The notes: a model not told the origin generated them from the letters alone. Shown: positions 53,139 through 62,042, numbered from the stretch's first letter. The stretch is DNA of 64,000 bases from Streptomyces sp. TS71-3 (GCF_018327685.1 NZ_BNEL01000001.1:5519501-5583500), one strand, 5' to 3'. Translations and numbers: made by a program.

Positions 53139-53984
53139 ATGCCTCCCTACTCCCCGCTCCCCGCCGCCGAACTCCGCCGCGACCCGCTGCCGCTCCGCGG
53201 CCGTACCGCGCTCGTCACCGGAGCCAGCCGCCGCCACGGCATCGGCTATGCCGTGGCCCGGAGGCTGGCCGCCTACGGCGCGAGCGTCTACGTGCACCAC
53301 CACGTGCCGCACGACGCCGCGATGCCCTGGGGCGCCGACCGGGTCGAGGACGTGGTCGCAGGCGTCCGGGAGGCACTGGCCGACCCCGCCGCGCTGGTCG
53401 CCGACGGCCCCGGCGACCTCGCCGATCCTGCCGCGCCCGCCGAACTCGTCGGCCGTGCCGCCGCCGCGCTCGGCGGGCGGCTCGACATCCTCGTCGCCAA
53501 CCACGCCCTCAGCGCCTCCGACGGGCGGCTCGACACGATCGACGCCGCCATGCTCGACGCGCACTGGGCCGTGGACGCCCGGTCGGTGATCCTCCTCGTC
53601 CAGGCCTACGCCCGGTTGCGCGACGCGCTCCCGCCCCGGGCCCCCGGCGGCCGGGTGGTGATGATGACCTCCGGCCAGGACCACCACGGCGGCATGCCGG
53701 ACGAGCTGGCCTACAGCCTCCAGAAGGGCGCCCTCGCCTCCGTCACGGGCTCCCTGGCCACCACGCTCGCCCCGAGCGCCGTCACCGTGAACACCGTCAA
53801 CCCGGGGCCCGTGGACACCGGCTACCGGACGGGCGACGACCACGCCCGGATCGCCGCCATGTTCCCCGGCGGGCGCTGGGGCATACCCGACGACCCGGCC
53901 CGGCTGATCGCGTGGCTCGCTACCGACGAGGCGGCATGGATCACCGGCCGGGTCATCGACTCGGACGGCGGGTTCGCCCGCTGA
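53139..53984 (+). CDS. Short-chain dehydrogenase/reductase
   Basis: The 281-residue product has the SDR cofactor motif TGASRRHGIG, the catalytic triad region with Ser in MMTSGQDHHGGMPDELAYSLQKGA (Tyr192, Lys196), and NTVNPGPVDTGY after it. The motif has an extra His-containing insertion (ASRRHGIG), a form seen in several Streptomyces SDRs. The C-terminus reads WITGRVIDSDGGF, as in FabG-like enzymes. NAD(P)-dependent oxidation or reduction of a carbonyl is expected; the substrate is unknown. It is convergent with the DUF885 gene across a hairpin terminator. Confidence 0.9.
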   Translation: MPPYSPLPAAELRRDPLPLRGRTALVTGASRRHGIGYAVARRLAAYGASVYVHHHVPHDAAMPWGADRVEDVVAGVREALADPAALVADGPGDLADPAAPAELVGRAAAALGGRLDILVANHALSASDGRLDTIDAAMLDAHWAVDARSVILLVQAYARLRDALPPRAPGGRVVMMTSGQDHHGGMPDELAYSLQKGALASVTGSLATTLAPSAVTVNTVNPGPVDTGYRTGDDHARIAAMFPGGRWGIPDDPARLIAWLATDEAAWITGRVIDSDGGFAR

Positions 53985-54025
53985 TCGTTGAGGCGGCTAC
54001 ACAGGCCGGACGGGGCGGCACCGGA

Positions 54026-54050
54026 GCCCGCGGGTCTCCCGCCCGCGGGC
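54026..54050. terminator. Terminator between SDR and DUF885 genes
   Basis: GCCCGCGGG (54026-54034) and CCCGCGGGC (54042-54050) form a 9-bp stem with a 7-nt loop between convergent genes. Confidence 0.7.
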
Positions 54051-54081
54051 CAGCGGGCCGGGGACCCGGAGCGGTGGCCGG

Positions 54082-55773
54082 TTACAGCTTGGACAGCTCC
54101 TCCACCAGATCGTCGAGGCCCAGCGAGCCCTGGGAGAGGGCCGCCATGTGCCAGGCCTTGGCGTCGAAGGAGTCGCCGTGCCGCTTCCTGGCGTTCTCGC
54201 GGCCCAGCAGCCAGGCGCGCTCGCCCAGCTTGTAGCCGATGGCCTGGCCCGGCATGGACAGGTAGCGGGTGAGCTCGCTCGCCACGAAGTCCGCCGGGCG
54301 GCTGCTGTGCTTCCCGAAGAACTCCTGGGCCAGCTCGGGCGTCCACGTCTCGCCCGGGTGGAACGGCGAGTCCGCCGGGATCTCCAGCTCCAGGTGCATG
54401 CCGATGTCGACGATGACCCGGGCGGCCCGCATCATCTGCCCGTCAAGGTGGCCGAGCCGCTCCTCCGGGTCGGTGAAGAAGCCCAGCTCGTCCATGAGCC
54501 GCTCGGCGTAGAGCGCCCAGCCCTCGCAGTTGGCGCTCACCATGCCGAGGGTCGCCTGGTAGCGGGAGAGGGATTCCGCGACGTAGATCCACTGCGCGAG
54601 CTGGAGGTGATGCCCCGGCACACCCTCGTGGTACCAGGTGGACACGAGGTCGTAGACCGGGAAGCGGGTCTGGCCCATGGTCGGCAGCCAGGTGCGGCCC
54701 GGTCGCGAGAAGTCCTCCGAGGGCTCCGTGTAGTAGGGCGCGGCGGCGCTTCCCGCGGGGGCGATGCGGGACTCCACCCTGCGGATCGGCTCGGCAAGCT
54801 CGAAGTGGGTGCCGTCCAGCTCGTCGATCGCGCGGTCCATCAGGCTCTGCAACCAGTCGCGGACCTCGTCGACGCCCTCGATGTGCCGCCCGTGCTGGTC
54901 CGCGTGCGCCAGCGCCTCCCAGGGGGTGGCGGCGCCCGGCAGGATCTTCTGCGCCTCGGTCCGCATCTCGCCGAGCAGGCGGTGGTACTCCGCCCAGCCG
55001 TACGCGTAGGCCTCGTCGAGGTCGAGGTCCGTGCCGTTGAAGTAGCGCGCCCAGCGGGCGTAGCGCTCCCGGCCGACCGTGTTCGGGGCGCCCTCCACGG
55101 CCGGCGCGTACACGCCGCGCATCCAGTCCCGCAGCGCCAGCACACCGTCGCCGGCGGCCCTGGCGGCCTCGGCCAGCTCGACGCGCAGCGCCTCGGGGGC
55201 GGCTTCCGCGAACTCCACGAACCAGCTCCGGCCGGTGTTGTGCGGGTCGGCCCACTCGGTGAGCTGCTCCACGAAGGTCGCCGTGGGGCGGGGCCCGGCG
55301 AGCAGCTTGCGCTCGAGGCCCAGCGCGAGCGTGGCGCGGTAGCCCTCGAACGCGGCCGGCACCGCCCGCAGCCGCTCGGCGATCGCCGCCCAGTCCTCCT
55401 CGGTCTCGGCCGGGGTGACCGTGAACACCTGGCGGACCGCGTGCACCGGCGAGTGAATGTTGCTGACGGCACGCAGGTGCTCGTCCACCTCGTGCACGGC
55501 GAGCTCGGCGGTCAGCCGTTCGCGCAGCAGGCGGGCGCAGCGGCGCTCGACGTCCTGGTCCGCGCCGGGCGCGTGCTCGGCCTCGTCGAGCCGGGCCAGC
55601 GTCCGCCGGGCGAGCTCCGCGCGGGCCTCCTGGCCGGCGGGGGAGTAGTCGGGCAGCTTGCTGTGGCTCTCCTTGACACCGAGGAAGGTGCCGGTGACGG
55701 GATCGAGGGCGATGTACTCGTCGACGTAGGCGTCGGCGACCGCTCGGGGCAGCGTGATCTTCGACTCTGACAT
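54082..55773 (-). CDS. DUF885-family metallopeptidase-like protein
   Basis: The 563-residue protein without a signal peptide carries HEGVPGHH at residues 382-389, the extended zinc-binding HExxxGHH form of DUF885 proteins, and downstream NCEGWALYAERLMDELGF, whose Glu is the probable third ligand. The N-terminal region is helical (VADAYVDEYIALDPVTGTFL). DUF885 proteins are predicted metallopeptidases related to M32/M2-type gluzincins; substrates are mostly unknown. It stands alone, convergent with an SDR gene. Zinc binding is well supported by the motif; peptidase activity is inferred. Confidence 0.9.
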   Translation of the reverse strand: MSESKITLPRAVADAYVDEYIALDPVTGTFLGVKESHSKLPDYSPAGQEARAELARRTLARLDEAEHAPGADQDVERRCARLLRERLTAELAVHEVDEHLRAVSNIHSPVHAVRQVFTVTPAETEEDWAAIAERLRAVPAAFEGYRATLALGLERKLLAGPRPTATFVEQLTEWADPHNTGRSWFVEFAEAAPEALRVELAEAARAAGDGVLALRDWMRGVYAPAVEGAPNTVGRERYARWARYFNGTDLDLDEAYAYGWAEYHRLLGEMRTEAQKILPGAATPWEALAHADQHGRHIEGVDEVRDWLQSLMDRAIDELDGTHFELAEPIRRVESRIAPAGSAAAPYYTEPSEDFSRPGRTWLPTMGQTRFPVYDLVSTWYHEGVPGHHLQLAQWIYVAESLSRYQATLGMVSANCEGWALYAERLMDELGFFTDPEERLGHLDGQMMRAARVIVDIGMHLELEIPADSPFHPGETWTPELAQEFFGKHSSRPADFVASELTRYLSMPGQAIGYKLGERAWLLGRENARKRHGDSFDAKAWHMAALSQGSLGLDDLVEELSKL

Positions 55774-55964
55774 GGAGCCATCCTCATACGGCGAGGGCGT
55801 CGGCGTCAGCTGGATTCGGGGCTTGGGACGACAAGATCACCGGACGCTACGAGTGCGGGCCCGGTGATCCGGACGCGCGCCGGACGGGCCGCGGGGGTGC
55901 CGGCACCGGGAGACGGGCCCTGGCGCCGAGGCGGCCGGCACGGCCGTCTCGGCGCCGCGGTGGC

Positions 55965-57632
55965 TCAGCCGCGCTGACTGTGCCGCAGGTGCTCGGGCAC
56001 CCGGGCCGGCAGCGGGTCGAGGCGGGCCGTGATCACGAGGGTGCCCTCCTCGATCTGGTAGTCCAGCGGGAGGCCGAGGCCGCGCATCACGGCGACCATG
56101 CCGGTGTTGGACGCCCGGGTGACGGCATAGACGTGCGAGGAGCCCGCCTCGACGGCCATCGCGACCAGCCGCCCGAGGAGTTCGCGGCCGATGCCGCGGC
56201 GCTGCCAGTCGTCCTCGACCAGCAGGGCGACCTCGGTCTCGTCACCGTCCCAGAGCAGGTGGCCGAGGGCCACTATGCGCCCGGACGCCGTCTGCGCGGC
56301 GAGCGTCCGGCCGAAGCGGGGGCTGAGCAGGTGGTCGAGGTAGCCGTCCGTGTCGCCGGCGGGGCCGTGGTAGCGCCGGGCCAGGGTGTCGGCGGAGCAG
56401 CGGGCGTGCATGGCCCTGGCAGCGGCGAGGTCGGTGGTGTCGGCGCGGCGCACGGTGATCGCCTGGCCGCGCGGCAGCGTGAGGACGTCGCGGCCGCCGG
56501 GCACGCGGGGGCCGAGCCGCGCGTCCAGCTCGACCAGCGCCCTGGCCCGCGCGAACTCCGTGGGGGTGAAGGGGAGATAGGGGCGCTCCACGGTGATCAG
56601 CTCACCGTCCGGCGCGCGCAGATGCAGCACGGTGCCGTCCAGCGCCCCTTCGACGGGTGGCAGGACACCCCGGCCCGCGACCCGGACACCGTCCGTCCGG
56701 GCCGGCTCGCCTACGCAGCGAAGGGATCCCGAAGCGCGGGGCCCGTCCGGCGCGGTCCCGGCAGGCGTGCCGTGGGCGCCTTCGGCTGCGGAGGGAGCCG
56801 GACTTCCGGCGGGCCGCGCGGCGTGCGCGGGCAGCGAGCGGATGGTGCACCGGCCGAGCAGCCCGCGCAGCGCGAGGGGCAGCTCCGCGGGGTCGAGGGC
56901 GGTGCGGGTGGCGAGGCCGAGCACGCGGGTGGGCGTGTCGACCAGGTCGTGCGCGTCGGCACGCTCCATCCAGGTGTCCCCGCCTCCCACTGCGGAGACG
57001 GTGCCGCTGACGTCCGCCGAGGTCAGCGGCACCGGGATGCGGAGCAGGAACTCGTCGACCGTGCCGTCGGCCAGCGGGTGCGTCTGCAGGCTGAGGATGT
57101 CGATCTCCCGTTCGGCCAGTGCGGAGCACAGCACGGCGAGCGACCCCGGCGCGTCCCGCACGGTCGTCCGCATCCGCCACAGCGTGGTCGCGGTGGCGTC
57201 GGACTCGGGGGTGCGGGTGGGAGACGGGGCGGCGGGGGACGGGACGGAGGCCGAGGGTTCCGCGGCCGGCGTGGCCGCGGCCGGGGAGGCGTCCTGGGGT
57301 GCGCCGGACGGGGTGCGCGTGGACGTGCCGGCCTCGGCGGCCCCCGCAGCGGCGTACCCGGACCGCCCGGCGGGCGCGGGGGCGCCGGCCGCCGGTGGGG
57401 CATGGCTGTGGCGGCGTGCCCACCATGTGTGGAAGCCTGCCGTGGCGAGCAGCACCATCGCGGAGACGCACAGCAGCAGGGGACCGTCGGGCCCGTGTCC
57501 GATGAGGTTCGCCGTGACGTCGGCGACCGCGACCGCCGTGAAGAGCGCCGCCAGCTCCACCAGGTCCCGGCGCCAGTGGTGGACCGGGCGGCCGTGTTTC
57601 GTGCGCGTCACATCAGACATGTCTGGACTCAT
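55965..57632 (-). CDS. Membrane-ACT-GNAT fusion protein (predicted N-acyltransferase)
   Basis: The ATG at 57630-57632 with GGAGAG about eight bases upstream is preferred. The 555-residue product has two hydrophobic segments (LVELAALFTAVAVADVTANL and LLLCVSAMVLLATAGF), then an Ala/Pro/Ser linker. An ACT-like domain (about 150-230) contains MRTTVRDAPGSLAVLCSALA and REIDILSLQTHPLADGTVDE. A middle region and a C-terminal GNAT domain (about 385-530) follow, with EVALLVEDDWQRRGIGRELL as the acetyl-CoA loop (Q/R-x-x-G-x-G). ACT domains usually bind amino acids, so allosteric control of an acetyltransferase at the membrane is plausible. The acceptor is unknown, and no family name fits the full fusion. 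Confidence 0.82.
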   Translation of the reverse strand: MSPDMSDVTRTKHGRPVHHWRRDLVELAALFTAVAVADVTANLIGHGPDGPLLLCVSAMVLLATAGFHTWWARRHSHAPPAAGAPAPAGRSGYAAAGAAEAGTSTRTPSGAPQDASPAAATPAAEPSASVPSPAAPSPTRTPESDATATTLWRMRTTVRDAPGSLAVLCSALAEREIDILSLQTHPLADGTVDEFLLRIPVPLTSADVSGTVSAVGGGDTWMERADAHDLVDTPTRVLGLATRTALDPAELPLALRGLLGRCTIRSLPAHAARPAGSPAPSAAEGAHGTPAGTAPDGPRASGSLRCVGEPARTDGVRVAGRGVLPPVEGALDGTVLHLRAPDGELITVERPYLPFTPTEFARARALVELDARLGPRVPGGRDVLTLPRGQAITVRRADTTDLAAARAMHARCSADTLARRYHGPAGDTDGYLDHLLSPRFGRTLAAQTASGRIVALGHLLWDGDETEVALLVEDDWQRRGIGRELLGRLVAMAVEAGSSHVYAVTRASNTGMVAVMRGLGLPLDYQIEEGTLVITARLDPLPARVPEHLRHSQRG

Positions 57633-58061
57633 GCTGGAACTCTCCACAAGAGGTGTTGCCGCGTCACGAACGCTTCGTGACCGTCAGGTAAAGCCGGGTC
57701 CCGGCCCTCTCGCGGGGCCCGGACGGCGGTCCTTCTTCGCTGGTGGGAGGGCGCTTCCGGCGATCTGCCGGTCCGTCAGGTACGCTCGCACGGCATGCCC
57801 CGGATGGACGCCTGCCGGCCACCTGACTCACTCTGTGTGGTCGCCGGCACGAGCGCGGAATCGCACCCGGGAACCGGTCGGCGCACACCTCGTGGCCGTG
57901 CCCCTGGACGACGGCCGGGGTGCGCGCACGGGACTCGAACCCAGAGGGGAAGCGGCCCCGAACCCCGAGCGGACGGCGCCCCTGGCCGCGCGCCCGCCCT
58001 GTGGCGCACGACGCGCCCGATTCGCCTGGACAGCGGCGGTGACGTCCGCTGGGATGGGCGT
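57633..58061 (+). other. Intergenic region between the divergent ACT-GNAT and ECF41 sigma genes
   Basis: About 430 bases with no supported gene. It must contain the promoters of both flanking genes. A GGACTCGAACC element (57940-57950) resembles a reversed tRNA T-arm, but no cloverleaf can be built around it. Longer in-frame extensions of the sigma-factor gene into this region are Arg/Pro-rich and unsupported. Confidence 0.4.
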
Positions 58062-58967
58062 GTGGGAACGGACAGGGCGGTCGACGTCTTCCAGGAGCAC
58101 CGTCCGGTGCTGATGGGCGTCGCCTACCGGATGCTCGGCCGGGTGGCGGACGCGGAGGACGTCGTCCAGGAGGCGTGGCTGCGCTGGTCGGACGCCGACC
58201 GCGACGCGGTGCGGTCCCCGCGCGCGTACCTGATCCGCGTCGTCACCCGCCTCGCCATCGACCGGCTGCGCCAGATCACCGCACGCCGCGAGGCCTACGT
58301 GGGCCCCTGGCTGCCCGAGCCGCTCGTCACCGACCTCGACCGGACCGAGCCCGACGCGGCCGAGCGTGTCGTGCTCGCCGACACCGTCTCGCTCGCCGTC
58401 CTCGTCGTCCTGGAGTCCCTGTCGCCGCTGGAGCGCGCCGTCTTCGTGCTCAGGGAGGCGTTCGGGCTGCCCTTCGCGGAGATCGCCGCCACTCTGGACC
58501 GCAGCGAGCCCGCCGTCCGCCAACTCGCCAGCAGGGCCCGCAAGTACGTCGACGAACGGCGGCCCCGCTACGACGTCGACCCCGCCGTCCGCCGCGACCT
58601 CACCGAACGCTTCCTGGCCGCCGCGCTCGACGGCGACCTGGAGGGCCTGATGGCGCTGCTCGCGCCCGACGCGCGCCTGGTGGCGGACAGCGGCGGCAAG
58701 GCGCGGGCCCCGGTACGGGTCATCGAATCCGCGGACAAGGTGGGGCGGTTCGTGCTCGGCGTGCGCACCCGCTCCGTGCCCGACATGCGGTTCGAGTACG
58801 CCGAGGTCAACGGCGAGATCGCCTTCCTGATCCTCTCCGGGGACACGCTGGACAGCGTCTGCCAGGTGGAGGTCTCCGACGGGCGCATCCAGCGCGTCTA
58901 CCTCCTGCGCAACCCCGACAAGCTCGGCCATCTGGACGGGTCCGGAGCCCATCCGGGCGGCGCCTGA
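58062..58967 (+). CDS. ECF41-type RNA polymerase sigma factor (SigJ-like, with SnoaL-like C-terminus)
   Basis: GTG 58062 is chosen because the conserved protein starts AVDVFQEHRPVLMGVAYRML; a GGGA lies upstream. The 301-residue product has sigma region 2 (GRVADAEDVVQEAWLRWSDA), the linker motif WLPEP, sigma region 4 (LSPLERAVFVLREAFGLPFA), and a SnoaL-like C-terminal domain with DSGGK and the terminal NPDKL. WLPEP, D-G/S-GG and NPDKL are hallmarks of the ECF41 group, in which the C-terminal domain replaces an anti-sigma factor. ECF41 genes normally sit beside a carboxymuconolactone decarboxylase, oxidoreductase or epimerase gene; none is adjacent here. Its own promoter could not be recognised with confidence. 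Confidence 0.9.
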   Translation: MGTDRAVDVFQEHRPVLMGVAYRMLGRVADAEDVVQEAWLRWSDADRDAVRSPRAYLIRVVTRLAIDRLRQITARREAYVGPWLPEPLVTDLDRTEPDAAERVVLADTVSLAVLVVLESLSPLERAVFVLREAFGLPFAEIAATLDRSEPAVRQLASRARKYVDERRPRYDVDPAVRRDLTERFLAAALDGDLEGLMALLAPDARLVADSGGKARAPVRVIESADKVGRFVLGVRTRSVPDMRFEYAEVNGEIAFLILSGDTLDSVCQVEVSDGRIQRVYLLRNPDKLGHLDGSGAHPGGA

Positions 58968-59318
58968 GCCCGTTCGGGGCGCCTGAACCCATCCGGTCGG
59001 TACAGGAACACGTTTCGCCGGCGTTCAAGCGGATCCGGGCGGATCCCGGCCCGATCGCCGGTCCGAAGCGCCCCACACCCCTGCCGCCGGACCCCCATGG
59101 CCCTGAAAGGGCCTCAAAGCGCCCCGCCACGCCTCGGTGGGGCGCTTCGCCGCGTCCGGATGCCGGCGGCGCGTCGCAGCCCGCCGTACCGGGAGAAGGC
59201 CGGCACTACGCACGGTAACGGTCTCCGGATTGGTCTTGACCAACTTCCGGCACCGCCGTATCGTCAGGCATAGTGCAGGAACCTTTAATAAAGAACGAAG
59301 TCAAAACTCTGCCAGGAC
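58968..59318 (+). other. Intergenic region with competing hairpins after the sigma-factor gene
   Basis: About 350 bases without a gene. The left part contains inverted GCGCC/GGCGC-rich segments and the terminator pair described at 59065-59148; the right part (59220-59318) is AT-richer (CCTTTAATAAAGAACGAAG around 59281-59299) and is the likely promoter of the GntR gene. Confidence 0.45.
59065..59148 (+). terminator. Terminator with an alternative upstream arm
   Basis: AAGCGCCCCGCC (59117-59128) pairs with GGTGGGGCGCTT (59136-59147) in a 12-bp stem with one G-U pair and a 7-nt loop. A second copy of the left arm, GAAGCGCCCCAC (59065-59076), is a perfect complement of GTGGGGCGCTTC (59137-59148), so the right arm can pair with either left arm. 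Confidence 0.65.
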
Positions 59319-60101
59319 ATGGCGATTGCGGAGGACAGGGTGGGGACCACGCAGCTCGAATCGGTGCCGGAGCCCAAGTACTGGCACCTCAGGACCGTGC
59401 TCAGTGAGGCGCTCGACTCCGAGTTCGCGGTCGGGGAGATCCTGCCGAACGAGCGCGAGCTCGCCGCCCGCTTCGGCGTCGCGCGCGCCACGCTCCGGCA
59501 GGCACTGGAACAGCTCGAACTCGAAGGCCGGTTGCAGCGCCGCCGCGGCGTCGGCACCACCGTCGCGCCGCCCCGTGTGGGCGTCTCCGTCGGCACGTCC
59601 GGCGACACCTGGCCGGACGCCGGCGACGACGCCTGGCAGGCCGTCGACAGCACCCTGACGACTCCGCCCGCCGCCGTGGCGCGGATGCTGGAGACCGACG
59701 CGCGGGAGCCCGTGCACACGGTCCGCCGCAGCCGCGTCTCGCACGGCCAGCCGGTCGCAGCGGAGTTGCTCTACATCCCGTCCAGGTCGGTCCCCGACCT
59801 CTCCGCCATAGACGCCCCGACGGGCACCACACGCGCGCGTGCCGTGCTCCGCGAACTCCAGCGGCAGCCGCTGGAGGGCCAGGACCGCTCCGTGGAACTG
59901 GGGTCCGCCGGCGCCGACGACGCCAAGGAGCTGGACCGCCTCCCGGGTGCCCCGGTGCTCGTCGTCACCACCCGGTACCTCTGCGAGGGGCGCACGGCAG
60001 CCGTCTCGGTCGCCACCTACCGCGCCGACACCTGCCGGCTCACCTTCGGCGACTCCGGCGGCGTCGAGATCCACCACGGCCCGGAGACCCGAGCCTCCTG
60101 A
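59319..60101 (+). CDS. GntR-family (HutC/UTRA-type) transcriptional regulator
   Basis: The 260-residue product has an N-terminal GntR winged helix (YWHLRTVLSEALDSEFAVGE, then LPNERELAARFGVARATLRQ, then LEGRLQRRRGVGTTVAPPRV). A UTRA-like ligand domain follows (EPVHTVRRSRVSHGQPVAAE, ending RADTCRLTFGDSGGVEIHH). HutC-type regulators respond to sugars, sugar phosphates or amino-acid derivatives; the overall look is close to Streptomyces sugar-responsive members such as DasR, but the ligand cannot be named. It is convergent with the ROK regulator across a terminator. Confidence 0.9.
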   Translation: MAIAEDRVGTTQLESVPEPKYWHLRTVLSEALDSEFAVGEILPNERELAARFGVARATLRQALEQLELEGRLQRRRGVGTTVAPPRVGVSVGTSGDTWPDAGDDAWQAVDSTLTTPPAAVARMLETDAREPVHTVRRSRVSHGQPVAAELLYIPSRSVPDLSAIDAPTGTTRARAVLRELQRQPLEGQDRSVELGSAGADDAKELDRLPGAPVLVVTTRYLCEGRTAAVSVATYRADTCRLTFGDSGGVEIHHGPETRAS

Positions 60102-60121
60102 CGCTCTCGCGCGCCTGCTCC

Positions 60122-60150
60122 ACGGGCGCCGGCCACCGGTCGGCGCCCGT
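60122..60150. terminator. Terminator between GntR and ROK genes
   Basis: ACGGGCGCCG (60122-60131) and CGGCGCCCGT (60141-60150) form a perfect 10-bp stem with a 9-nt loop between convergent genes. Confidence 0.8.
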
Positions 60151-60216
60151 CGTCATGCCCACGCCCGTCCCGCCAGGGGGCGCGGACCGGCCCGGGGCGC
60201 TCGGGGAGCAAGCGCC

Positions 60217-61374
60217 TCAGCGCCGCGCCGTCACCGTGCCCTCCACGGCGAACAGCTCCTCCTCCACATGGTCCAGCGCGAGCCGCAGCGCTCCGGTGGC
60301 CACCGCCGCCTCGCCCAGCATCGACAGGGCGACCCGCGGCGGCCTCAGGCAGTAACGGGCCAGCTCGCCGCGGAGCGGCTCCAGGACGCCGTCGAGTCCG
60401 GCGGCCCAGCCGCCCACCACGACCAGCTCCGGATCGAGGGCCAGCACCAGCGCCGCAACGTCGTGCACCAGGCGCTGGATGAAGCGGTCGACGGCCGCGC
60501 GCGCCCGCACGTCGCCCTCCCGCGCACTGCGGAAGACCTCCGCCACGGCCTGCTCGTCCAGCGGGTTGAGCGGCTCGTCCGTCGTCGACAGCAGGGTCTC
60601 CGGGGTCACCTCGCGGCCCAGCAGGTGGAGCGCGCCGATCTCGCCCGCCGCGCCGCCGTACCCCCGGTGCAGCCGTCCGCCGATCAGCGAGCCGGCGCCC
60701 GGGCTGAGACCCGCCAGCACGAACACCATGTCGTCCGACTCGCGCGCGGCGCCCTTCCAGTGCTCGGCCACGGCAGCGGTGTTGGCGTCGTTCTCCACGA
60801 GCACCGGGCACTTGAACGAGCGTTGCAGCCGTTCGCCCAGCGGCAGTCCCGTCCACTCCGGCAGCGCGGTGCCCAGCCGGACCGTGCCGTCGGCCTCCAC
60901 GATGCCGGGACTTCCCACGCCGACGGCCCGCAGCGAGCCCCGCGGGACGCCGGCCCGGCGCAGCAGGTCGGCGACCACCGACCGCAGCCGGTCCAGCCGT
61001 TCGTCCGCGGAGGCCGTCTCGGGCACCTCCTTGGCCCCGGTGCCGAGCACCTGGCCGTCCAGGTCGGAGAGGACGGCCGCGACCCGGTGGGCGCCGATCT
61101 CAAGGCCCAGCAGGTGTCCCGCCTCCGCGCGGAACCGGAACCGGCGGGCGGGGCGCCCCTGACGCCGCGTTCCGCCCTCCTCCGCAGGTGCCTCCACCAC
61201 GAGGCCGGCCTCGATCAGGCCCTCCACGACGCCTTCCACGGTGGGCCTGGACAGGCCGGTGACGTGCGTGATCTCGGTCAGTGTCGCCGAGTCCGTGGCG
61301 CGCAGCGCATGCAGCACCACCGCCGAATTGATCCTCCGCAGCAGAGAAGGATCCCCGCCGGTCAGCCGCCCCAA
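60217..61374 (-). CDS. ROK-family transcriptional regulator/sugar kinase-like protein
   Basis: The TTG at 61372-61374 is chosen because GGGAGGA lies six bases upstream; the longer frame adds 50 non-conserved residues. In the 385-residue product the N-terminal winged helix (RINSAVVLHALRATDSATLT, then EITHVTGLSRPTVEGVVEGL) is followed by the ROK fold with GLEIGAHRVAAVLSDLDGQV, VGVGSPGIVEADG, VENDANTAAVAEHW and GGAAGEIGALHLLG. The cysteines of the ROK zinc motif (CxCGxxGC) are absent after GEIG, so it is probably a pure regulator without kinase activity. ROK repressors usually control sugar-uptake genes. The gene is divergent from a small hypothetical gene. Confidence 0.87.
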   Translation of the reverse strand: MGRLTGGDPSLLRRINSAVVLHALRATDSATLTEITHVTGLSRPTVEGVVEGLIEAGLVVEAPAEEGGTRRQGRPARRFRFRAEAGHLLGLEIGAHRVAAVLSDLDGQVLGTGAKEVPETASADERLDRLRSVVADLLRRAGVPRGSLRAVGVGSPGIVEADGTVRLGTALPEWTGLPLGERLQRSFKCPVLVENDANTAAVAEHWKGAARESDDMVFVLAGLSPGAGSLIGGRLHRGYGGAAGEIGALHLLGREVTPETLLSTTDEPLNPLDEQAVAEVFRSAREGDVRARAAVDRFIQRLVHDVAALVLALDPELVVVGGWAAGLDGVLEPLRGELARYCLRPPRVALSMLGEAAVATGALRLALDHVEEELFAVEGTVTARR

Positions 61375-61595
61375 CGTCCGTCCTCCCAGCCAGTGCGCGT
61401 GATGGCCGGATGTTACTCGCCAGGAGGGGGTGGCGGCGAGTACGGGGGCGTGCGCAGCGCGCGAACACGATGCGGAATCGTCGCGTGGAACGCCGGGCCC
61501 GGCCGCTCCGAAACGCCCGGGCACCTCGCATGCGCCCGCACGGTGCTGACGGGGTGCCAGGTCGAGATGTCGGCGCCCCCGGGTTTACTGGTGGC

Positions 61596-62042
61596 ATGAG
61601 CACCGTCCCGCACCTCGCCACCATCGATGCGCTGCTGGCCCGGGAATTCCCCGCGGAGCACGGCACATCGGACCTGGGCATCGGTGGACCGGGCTACTTC
61701 ATCAGGGAGTTGAGGACGGAAGGCGCAGCCGGTGACGCATCCGGCTGCGGCCTGCGCGAGTTGGCCGAGGAGCAGTGCGAGGCGGAGCGTGACGGACTGG
61801 GGATCAGCCTCGACGGTCGCTACGGCGCCGGGGGGAACACCGTCCCCCTCAGCGGTCTGCTGATTCGGGGGATGGAGCGCGGTGAGCACATACCCGAGCC
61901 CTGGGCGTACCTCAGCGCTCTCGCCAGCGACGCCCGCGTGTGGGAGACGGGCAGCCGCCTGATAGCCCTCGCCGTGTCCCGGCTCGACCCCGCCCAGCCG
62001 CCTGCCCTGCTGGTCGCCGTCACGGTGATCGACCTGCCGTAG
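61596..62042 (+). CDS. Small hypothetical protein
   Basis: ATG 61596 gives 148 residues, mixed alpha/beta, without signal peptide or membrane helix. The sequence starts TVPHLATIDALLAREFPAEH, has a mildly Cys-containing middle (DASGCGLRELAEEQCEAERD) and ends ARVWETGSRLIALAVSRLDP, VAVTVIDLP. The codon pattern is like that of real genes in this genome, and GC bias at third positions looks normal. Only a weak GGTGG precedes the start. No family could be recognised and no domain is inferred. It is divergent from the ROK regulator and precedes an SDR gene by 171 bases. Confidence 0.62.
   Translation: MSTVPHLATIDALLAREFPAEHGTSDLGIGGPGYFIRELRTEGAAGDASGCGLRELAEEQCEAERDGLGISLDGRYGAGGNTVPLSGLLIRGMERGEHIPEPWAYLSALASDARVWETGSRLIALAVSRLDPAQPPALLVAVTVIDLP

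Noticed and set aside
57880..58000. A tRNA-like T-arm (GGACTCGAACC, reversed) suggesting a tRNA gene
   Set aside because: No acceptor, D-arm or anticodon stem could be drawn on either strand, so the match is taken as chance.
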